DNA from: Akebia trifoliata
Lineage: Eukaryota; Streptophyta; Magnoliopsida; Ranunculales; Lardizabalaceae
Direction of reading: 5' to 3'
NCBI GenBank assembly: GCA_017979445.1
Contig: CM030714.1
Location: forward strand, 42,140,826 to 42,204,825
Length of the DNA: 64,000 nucleotides
The notes under the pieces are model-generated. The model saw nothing but the letters and a program-made list of their open reading frames with translations, searched no databases and was not told the DNA's origin. Position numbers and translations under genes: made by a program. Positions 57,700 to 64,000 of the stretch are shown here, one piece after another; the first letter of the stretch is position 1, and each line of letters opens with the position of its first letter.

Positions 57700-57909
57700 T
57701 CATGAAGAAGGTCTGAGGAGAGTGAAACCCTCATTTGTGTCCGTGTATCTCTCCAAGACTAACTGCTGCTCTTCTGAAGCCATTACATTTGAAGGAGCAG
57801 ATAAGATTACTGAAATGGCAGTGCTAGGGAAGCCTAGTAGTAGGGAAAGGCAAACCTTTCTCTTGCTTGTATAAACTGTTTGCAATTGTTTATGAGGAGC
57901 TACAGCCAT
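57700..57909 (-). pseudogene. Truncated first exon of a PsbP-domain protein
   Basis: From the ATG at 57909 the minus strand encodes 69 residues: a Ser/Thr/Lys-rich transit-peptide-like start (MAVAPHKQLQTVYTSKRK), a hydrophobic stretch with an A-x-A-like end (ISVILSAPSNVMA) suggesting thylakoid-lumen targeting, then RYTDTNEGFTLLRPSS. The last part matches the start of PsbP-domain proteins, where W-I-K-V is expected next. Here the Trp codon is TGA, followed by ATT AAG GTC and then the GA microsatellite. Homologues have about 150 more residues. The frame upstream of the ATG is closed by a TAA. Probably a captured or decayed fragment. Confidence 0.65.
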
Positions 57910-58465
57910 TGTTGTTGAAAATAGGACCGACGTTGCAGACAACAGTCTTTATTGTAGTTGTTGTTGTTGTTGTTGAGGTATAAAAAGATTATGAGTTAAG
58001 GACCAAAGCAAACACTCAAAACAGTTGCAGAAGACAAAAATAGGGACACTCCTATTTAAGGCACATTTTTGAACGTTAGTCTACTAATTTGGCGTTGCAG
58101 GCTTTGTTCTTATACAGTCTAGTCTTCAGGTTCGCCTAACAACAATTAAGTTTTATTCTTAATATTTCTCCAATGAAAAAAGTTTATTTGATTTTTGTGC
58201 CATTTACCTAAAATCAGCTTAAACGTATCAACTTTAGGTAATTTTGAGTCTACCATTGTGTTCGAGAGCTTCACTTTCTATGTACCCCCTCCCCACTGAT
58301 GTAATAGTAATCTAATTAACCTGGTTGCCTATCATGCTTCCCGTTCTCGTTCTTTTTTTTCTTTTTTTTCTTTTAGTAAGTAGTTATAGTTCTTCCCCTT
58401 TGAATGGTTTTTACTTATCGATGGATGCAATATAGGGAAAATGATTAATGAAATGCTGCATGCAG
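57910..58465. other. Leader of the PsbP fragment and AT-rich spacer
   Basis: A short gtt/aac trinucleotide run lies at 57957-57976. No gene recognised beyond that. Confidence 0.4.
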
Positions 58466-58586
58466 GAGGATGTGCTGGAAAGGGCGAAAAAGGCCAAGGA
58501 AAAAGTGGCACGTGAAGCACAAGGGTTCATTCCCCAATTTACAACGATAACAACACCGACCTCTACCAAAGAAGTTGTCGATCCAG
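58466..58586 (+). other. Unrecognised exon-like ORF
   Basis: After an acceptor-like tgcatgcag the plus strand reads EDVLERAKKAKEKVAREAQG, FIPQFTTITTPTSTKEVVDP, then a possible boundary at tccag/taa. The strongly charged helix-like first half and low bias suggest a real former exon, but I do not recognise the family. The supposed 3' boundary lacks a clean GT donor. Confidence 0.3.
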
Positions 58587-58829
58587 TAATTTCAATATCA
58601 TTTGGTCTTATTTTGTTTAATTATTGTCAGTTATTTGTAGCTTCGACATAATTTTCGATCTTAACAAAGAGGTTTACATGTATATTAATTTTGGGTTATT
58701 TAGTTTAATTTGGAACTTGTTTTATGATTTTTCTTTTGTTTTTTCTTTTTCTAATTTTTTTTTTATTATTTCGTTCATTGTCATTGGTGAATTAGAGGAC
58801 CGTGCTATAGTTTGTTAAACCTCCAAATT

Positions 58830-59019
58830 TGATGGTCATACTCTATGGATTTTTTTTTTTTTTTTGAAGTCCATTCTCCAATAATTCGATAGACCAGGGC
58901 CGTCAAAAAAAAAATTCTACAAGAAAATATTTGACGGGCATATTTGACGGGAGTGTCCGCCAAATTTCTTAAAATTTGACGACCTAAGACCATCAAATAT
59001 GGGCCTTTTTCACATAGTG
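58830..59019 (+). mobile_element. CACTA (En/Spm)-like right end
   Basis: Subterminal repeats (gggccgtcaaa, tttgacgggcata, gtgtccgccaaattt, gacctaagaccatcaa) lead to tttttcacatagtg, ending at 59019; the inverse is CACTATGTGAAAAA. Same family as the ends at 23953 and 31602. The left end of this element is not identified. Confidence 0.65.
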
Positions 59020-59079
59020 TACTGGGGGCAATTGTCCCCAACGAACTTTAAGACACCCCTATATTTTCAACTAAGTACA

Positions 59080-59500
59080 TGCCCCATTTACCCCCGCACC
59101 CTCACCTACCTCCAATTTTGGGCCCCCCCTCCCCTCAATTATATTTTTGCACCCTCACCTCACCTACCTCGAATTTTGGGACCACCGGCATCCTCACCTA
59201 CCTCCAATTTTGGGCCCCCCCTCCCCTCAATTATATTTTTGCATCCTCACCTACCTCCAATTTTGGGCCCCCCCTCCCCTTAATTATATTTTTGCATCCT
59301 CACCTCAATTATCTCCAATTTTGGGACCACCCTCACCTCCCTCCAAATTTTGGGACCACACTCACCTCAATTATCTCCAATTTTCCAAATTTTGGGACCT
59401 CTGCAAATTTTGGGACCACCCTCACCTCAATCATCTCCAATTTTAGGACCACCCTCACCTCCCTCCAATTTTGGGCCCACCCTCCCTTCAATTATATTTT
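59080..59500 (+). repeat. GC-rich minisatellite
   Basis: Units of about 30 and 53 bp built from cctcacctacctccaatttt, gggccccccctcccctcaat and tatatttttgca, repeated 7-8 times with deletions. Proline-rich open frames in all three phases are products of the repeat, not a gene. Confidence 0.9.
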
Positions 59501-59509
59501 TGTTGGCCC

Positions 59510-59540
59510 CACTACAAGAAAATCCTGGCTTTGCCCCTAT
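59510..59540 (+). mobile_element. CACTA left terminus, truncated
   Basis: CACTACAAGAAAATCCTGG, the common left end of plant CACTA elements, pointing right. It is followed within 30 bp by a UGT upstream module rather than subterminal repeats, so only the tip is present. Confidence 0.5.
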
Positions 59541-59651
59541 ATAGAATCTTTCCATTACCTTGTGTGAGGAGAGGAGAGTTGTTAATTATTGACTAGAACC
59601 AGTCGACGCAACTATCAACAATTAATGTCTCGAATACTTCATGTAGCTTAG
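59530..59651 (+). pseudogene. Degenerate copy of the UGT 5' end
   Basis: Contains the leader words gaggagaggagagttgttaa and actagaaccagtcgac and an ATG at 59625 opening MSRILHVA before a stop, matching the glycosyltransferase start [11 protein letters not shown] at 63827. The coding part ends where the PIF/Harbinger element begins. Confidence 0.75.
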
Positions 59652-60869
59652 GTAGTGTTTGTTTGCGCTATTTTTCAGTACTTATTGCTGAAAAAAATTA
59701 AATTCAACATTTTTTGTCAAAATAGCACGTTTGTTTACTCTATATTTTCAGTGCTTATGGCTGAAAATAAGTGAAAAAAATTCAGCACTATTTTGATGCT
59801 GAAAAAAAGTGCTGAAGCGATAAACACTTCGTTTTTTTCAACACGGACAAGTATGCCCTTCATTTTTTTGAGCATGGACAAGTATGCCCTTATTCTTAAA
59901 AGGATATTACCTTTTATATCCCATGGATAAGTATATAAGCACCCCACAAATTAATAAACCCACACCATGGCTAAATTATTTTGTCTTATATGGGTTAAAA
60001 TTTTTTAAATGAGTTGATTTTTGGTGAGGATGATCTCCTTATAAGTATATAAGCATCCCACAAATTAATAAACCCAAACCATAGCTAAATTATTTTGTCT
60101 TATATGGGTTAAAGTTTTGGAATAAGTTGATTTTTGATGAGGATGATCTCTACAATGAGGAGATCATCCTCACCAAAAATCAGCACATCCTAAAACTTCT
60201 AACCCTATCAAAACAAGTTCAAGAATCGTAAATCTTCCTTTTTTTTTTTTTTTTTGAAAACTATCTTTGACGAGTTAGAAATTTCAAAATAGACTAATTT
60301 TTGGTGATGATGATTTCTAGACCATATAGACCATCCTCACTAAAAATTTGCTCATTCCAAAAACTTTAATCCATATAAAAAAAAAAATTGGCTATGGTGT
60401 GGGTTGCCTTTATTAATTCATAAGGTGCTTTTATAATTACACATCTTTTATTTCTATCGAAAAATATTCATCCAAAATTAAATTCTTTTAATGTTGATTT
60501 CAAATTTTGGTGACTTTTATGACATTATTATTTTTAATTTGAAATTTGTGGGCTTTTATAAATAGAAATTATTATTTATAAATTAAATATTTGAGTATTA
60601 TTTATTATTTAAAAATAAATTGTATTTTAATTTTATAAAAAAATAATATATTTTATTGTGTTTGATAAGAAATAGGCATTTGAAACATGCAAAAAATGTA
60701 TAATATGATTGCAAGGGTAACAAAGACAATTTATCAGTTTCAGCAATGTGTAACAAACATGATTCAACATCTAAACAAACAACTTATTCAGCACTTAAAT
60801 TCAGCGCTTATAAGTTTCAGCGCTTAATGCTATTCAACACTTATTTTTTTCAGTTTAACAAACAACACC
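59651..60869. mobile_element. PIF/Harbinger-like element with TTA duplication
   Basis: Begins ggtagtgtttgtttg and ends with the inverse-like aaacaaacaacacc. It is flanked by TTA at 59648-59650 and 60870-60872. TTA duplications and gtgtttgttt ends are typical of PIF/Harbinger (Tourist-like) elements. No transposase. Subterminal words of the cagcgcttat/ttcagcactt type occur on both sides. It contains the palindromic element at about 59935-60440. Confidence 0.7.
59935..60440. mobile_element. Palindromic element of the TA-field family, nested
   Basis: Ends aagcaccccacaaattaata and the inverse-like tattaattcataaggtgctt. The core modules (ttttgtcttatatgggttaa, gagttgatttttggtgagga) match the elements at 25.2-29.1 kb. 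The first about 110 bp (59935-60045) is partly duplicated in tandem at 60045-60160. Confidence 0.65.
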
Positions 60870-60872
60870 TTA

Positions 60873-61010
60873 GTCTAGAACCTTTTTAGCCAAAAGTTAC
60901 ACTTTGTTACCTTTCCAAGATGTTATTTTCTCAATTATTATTGGTGTTTTTATGGCTTAATCTCTCTCTTATAATTTGTTACTTTGCCAATTTATTTTTT
61001 TGAAAAATGC
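60873..61010. other. Short AT-rich spacer
   Basis: Nothing recognised. Confidence 0.4.
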
Positions 61011-61150
61011 TGAAATGACTTCCTTGGGCACTGGAATCAACACTGTGATGATGTGATGGTGGTGGTCATGAAAAAGAAAATCTATTATTCTTTGTTCACT
61101 GCCACATCAGTACAGTGTTGAGTGTAGTGTCGAAGGAAGTTAGTTTCAAA
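61011..61150. mobile_element. Small hairpin MITE
   Basis: aaatgacttccttgggcact pairs with the inverse of cgaaggaagttagtttc. The core has catcagtacagtgttgagtg. It is a relative of the MITE at 8013-8155; both follow the sequence gaaaaatgct. Confidence 0.5.
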
Positions 61151-62340
61151 AGACTCTTTTTTTTCTATTTAGTATTGATATTTTCATAATTCCCTCTTTT
61201 GGGATCGGATACTCTGTAGCCATATTTTCATGTAGCACCTTGTAGCTCTTCTTTTACTGTCTACAATTTTCAAACACTTTTCAACGGTGACATGTAAGTT
61301 TGTCGGTGATGTGACACTTTCATAATCGTCTAAGAGCGCTACAGGGCACTTCAGGAAAATAGAGCTACAGTCAAGATTTTTCTTAAAGATACATGATATA
61401 TTTATCTCAACCATCCCTAATTTCATATTTTAATGGTTGAGTTTACACGTTTGTTTTTTCATTAATCTACACTACTCCTCGATCATTTTCAAAATATTAA
61501 TAAAAAGTTGAATGATTTATCTTAGTACAATGTTTTAAGAACCAAACCAATGAATATATAAAAAATATGATCATATATTGGATGGACCTTGGCTTAATTT
61601 GGCTGGACCAATTTACATTTTTTAAGAATTTTGTAGTTAGTCGTCAAGTACTAATGTGAATATCTATCAAAGAGTATCTGATGTTTAAAGAAGAATAAAT
61701 CTTCAGTAAAATAATATTTTAAATAGTTAAGTCTCTCCTCTTTTTTTTTTTCTTTCTTATATTAATGGACCTACTTTAAAATCTAATTAGGTAATTTTCT
61801 TATGCCTCTTTCACGAATTTTTCAGAATCTCGAGGCTCCATGATTGTCCATTTTTGAGATTCTTACAACCAGTTACGTTTTTAAATTGACATCCCATATA
61901 AGAAGACAGACCGTCCTGTAGAGGTAGTTAAATATATCTCTCATGAATTAATATCCTGTCCCTATTCTTACTAAATTATCTTGTGCTAGATCTACTCCTA
62001 CTCCGATTGAGATAATTTCGAGGAGTAGAATTTCTTCATGATTAGTTTTGTATTTTTACCCGTCCAACACACAATTGATGAACATATGCTTTTATACAAT
62101 TAAGTGGGTTAATATGATACCTTCAACCTATCTCAGGACATGACTGAAAAAGCATCTATGGTTCCTATCCACTTTCATGTCAACATGTGCGGTATGAGGT
62201 CCAATCTTGAGGTCACTCCAGCACAACTCTATATGAAAATATGTAGTAACAAGATTTACACCACAGTTTTAGAACTCGTCCAAGACCAATTTGATTGAGG
62301 AAACATGTGACAATCTTGTAGGCAATTAGGCAAGATGGTA
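61151..62340. other. Intergenic; one repeat arm
   Basis: No gene seen. The stretch 62180-62230 (gtatgaggtccaatcttgag) is a copy of a hairpin arm found at 17700-17750. Confidence 0.4.
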
Positions 62341-63475
62341 AGTATGTATGTCAATCATCACATTGACTTGTTGAAGATTTAAAATGAATTATACATTATT
62401 TTATAATATCGATTGAGTTTATAAAAATAATAAATTTGTCAATGAATTAAATATTTTTGTCAACATAAGATAAGAACAACAAGGGTAGAGACAAATCCCA
62501 CCTTATGATTAGGTAAACATGTTTCTTTAAACCTCAATGAATTTTGAGTTTTAAAGAAACATGTTTATTTGAGAATATTGGGAGTAATCTTATGTTTTAA
62601 ATTTAATGACATGTCCCTAAACTATGGTCATCTCTTATATAATAATAAATAAAAAAAAGATCTAAATTAATAAAACATTAACAATCAAATAAATTGATAA
62701 AGTTTTTTATTTGATCGGGTATATTTTTATAATTTAGATTAAACAACTTAATTTATAAAATTGTTCAAAAGGTATTTCAAGTATTTTTTTTTTCTTAAAA
62801 AAATCTTCAAAAGATTCTTAATTGGTGAATGTTCATCACGTGGGACTTAGAAAAAAAAATCTTCAAAAGATTCTTAATTGGTGAATATACATCACGTGGG
62901 ACTTAAATGGTCCATAAAAGCCCCTTCGAGTCCTTGTCCCATTGCCTTGTCTAAGGAGAGTATGTATGTCAATCATCACATTGACTTGTTGAAGATTTAA
63001 AATGAGTTATACATTATTTTATAATATCGATCGAGTTTATAAAAATTATAAATTTGTCAATGAATTAAATATTATTGTCAACATAAGATAAGACCAAGGG
63101 TAGAGACAAATCCCACCTTATGATAAGGTAAACACGTTTCTTTAAACCCCAACAAATTTTGAATCTTAAAGAAACACATTTATTTGAGAATATCGGAAGT
63201 AATCTTATATTTTAAATTTAATGACATGCCCTTAAACTATGATCATCTCTTATATAATAATAAATAAATAAAAAGATCTAAATTAATAAAACATTAACAA
63301 CCACATAAATTGGTAAAGTTTTTTATTTTGTCGGGTATATTTTTATAATTTAGTTTAAAGAACTTAATTTATAAATTGTTCAAAATGTACTTCAAGTATT
63401 TTTTTTTTCTTAAAAAAATCTTCAAAAGATTCTTTATTGGTGAATGTTTATCAGGTGGGGATTTAAATGGTCCAC
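62341..63475 (+). repeat. Tandem duplication upstream of the UGT gene
   Basis: Two units, 62341-62957 and 62958 to about 63475, share agtatgtatgtcaatcatca, the aaatcccaccttatgat block, gaatatnggaagtaatctta and the aaatggtcc end. Within the first unit the segment ending ttcatcacgtgggacttag is itself doubled. G-box-like cacgtggg occurs at 62837-62844 and 62893-62900; the second unit has lost it (tcaggtgggg). Confidence 0.85.
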
Positions 63476-63826
63476 GAAGAGTCCCTTTCAGTCGTTGGCC
63501 CATTCCTTAATGTGTGGGATCACATATATATATATATATGTAATCTTTCCATAACCTTGTCTGAGGAGAGGAGAGTCGTTAATTATTTACTAGAACCAGT
63601 CGACTCAGCTATCAACTATGTCTGGAATACTTCATGTAGCTATGTACCCATGAAGAGTCCCTTACAGTCAGTGGTCCATTCCTTAATGTGTGCGAACAAC
63701 CCTACCTAACCCCTCTAAATACAGGATCACATATATATGTAATCTTTCCATTACCTTGTCTGAGGACAGGAGAGGAGAGGAGAGTTGTTAATTATTTACT
63801 AGAACCAGTCGACTCAGCTATCAACA
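63476..63826 (+). promoter_or_regulatory. UGT proximal promoter/leader, duplicated in tandem
   Basis: The module gaagagtcccttncagtc through the UGT start occurs at 63476-63650 and again from 63652. Each copy has cccattccttaatgtg, a tatatatatgtaatctttcc block that may serve as TATA region, and the purine-rich gaggagagt leader. The second copy has an extra aacaaccctacctaacccct insert and a longer gagga repeat. Which copy directs transcription cannot be told from sequence. Confidence 0.6.
63618..63653 (+). other. Decoy start: 11-codon copy of the UGT N-terminus
   Basis: ATG at 63618 encodes [11 protein letters not shown] and then TGA at 63651-63653. It is identical to the first 11 residues of the glycosyltransferase and was made by the tandem duplication breaking in its 12th codon. 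If transcription starts upstream it would be a short upstream ORF about 173 bp before the real start codon; otherwise it is silent. Confidence 0.75.
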
Positions 63827-64000
63827 ATGTCTGGAATACTTCATGTAGCTATGTACCCATGGTTGGCGATGGGCCATATTACTGCTTTCTTTCGTCTAGC
63901 CGTGAAACTGGCTCAAAGGGGTCATCGAATCTCCTTCTTTATACCATGTAAAACCCAATCCAAAATAGAACCTTTCAACCTACACCCGGATCTCATCCAG
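63827..64000 (+). CDS. UDP-glycosyltransferase, UGT79-like, 5' part
   Basis: The ATG at 63827 opens 58 codons running off the window. The N-terminus [20 protein letters not shown] carries the PW-x-A-x-GH motif, in which His17 corresponds to the catalytic base of plant family-1 UGTs. Then [16 protein letters not shown] and FNLHPDLIQ follow, characteristic of the UGT79/91/94 branch. Known members extend sugar chains on flavonoid or terpenoid glycosides in the cytosol, for instance anthocyanin 3-O-glycoside 2''-O-glycosyltransferases. The usual Pro after GHI-T is Ala here. The acceptor specificity and C-terminal PSPG box lie outside the window. Three partial copies of its 5' end occur upstream, showing repeated local duplication. 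Confidence 0.85.
   Translation, partial: MSGILHVAMYPWLAMGHITAFFRLAVKLAQRGHRISFFIPCKTQSKIEPFNLHPDLIQ

Noticed and set aside
59079..59567. Proline-rich ORF of 162 codons
   Set aside because: All three frames are open because of the minisatellite; the repeats change frame between units and there is no conserved domain.

Overview
The window is nuclear DNA of a dicot plant. It is AT-rich, its genes have short GT-AG introns, and it is dominated by plant transposable elements. It carries F-box/FBD/LRR genes and the 5' end of a family-1 glycosyltransferase of the UGT79 type. Nothing bacterial, organellar or CRISPR-like is present. Species cannot be fixed from this sequence alone. All assignments come from reading the sequence and recalled family features; no search was run.

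1-23 kb: an F-box/FBD/LRR cluster. Two copies look intact on the minus strand (7607-9811 and 14888-17417). A third on the plus strand (20036-22637) has a 2-bp deletion. Isolated exon-3 remnants lie downstream of each minus-strand gene, and a long non-coding repeat (1-1815 and 10546-13008) lies beyond each remnant. The order repeat - exon-3 remnant - gene occurs twice, so I read this as an old tandem segmental duplication followed by insertions. Insertions with readable boundaries are: a Mutator-like fold-back element with a perfect 9-bp target-site duplication (10059-11282), a hAT-type element nested in it (10701-11207), a tRNA-derived SINE with a 17-bp duplication (16058-16291), and a complete 295-bp TRIM retrotransposon (21982-22276).

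23-32.5 kb: two copies of a block of about 2 kb (23147-25129, 30778-32482). Each joins an F-box LRR fragment to a CACTA-type transposon end. Between them is a field of long palindromic elements, nearly all bounded by runs of TA (25192-29066). Two of these form one near-perfect palindrome of about 726 bp.

32.5-45 kb: a decayed Ty1/copia pol on the minus strand, a promoter-like module that reappears near the glycosyltransferase, an En/Spm-type ORF remnant (39408-40110), a probable solo LTR, and fragments of a putative methyltransferase (PMT/QUASIMODO-like) and an eIF5-mimic W2-domain protein.

45.4-57.1 kb: a complete 11.7-kb Ty3/gypsy Tat/Ogre-like element. It has LTRs of about 1.71 kb, a 5-bp duplication (ataat), a PBS, a PPT, and a gag broken by one stop. 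Pol is almost erased, so it is effectively a gag-only (TR-GAG-like) element. It sits inside an intron of a ZIFL (MFS transporter) gene fragment whose exons flank it.

57-64 kb: the rest of the ZIFL fragment, a truncated PsbP-domain protein exon on the minus strand, CACTA ends flanking a minisatellite, a PIF/Harbinger element with TTA duplications, and tandem 5' modules. The last module leads into a UGT79-like gene cut off by the window edge. One duplicated module leaves a decoy 11-codon copy of the UGT start upstream of the real gene.
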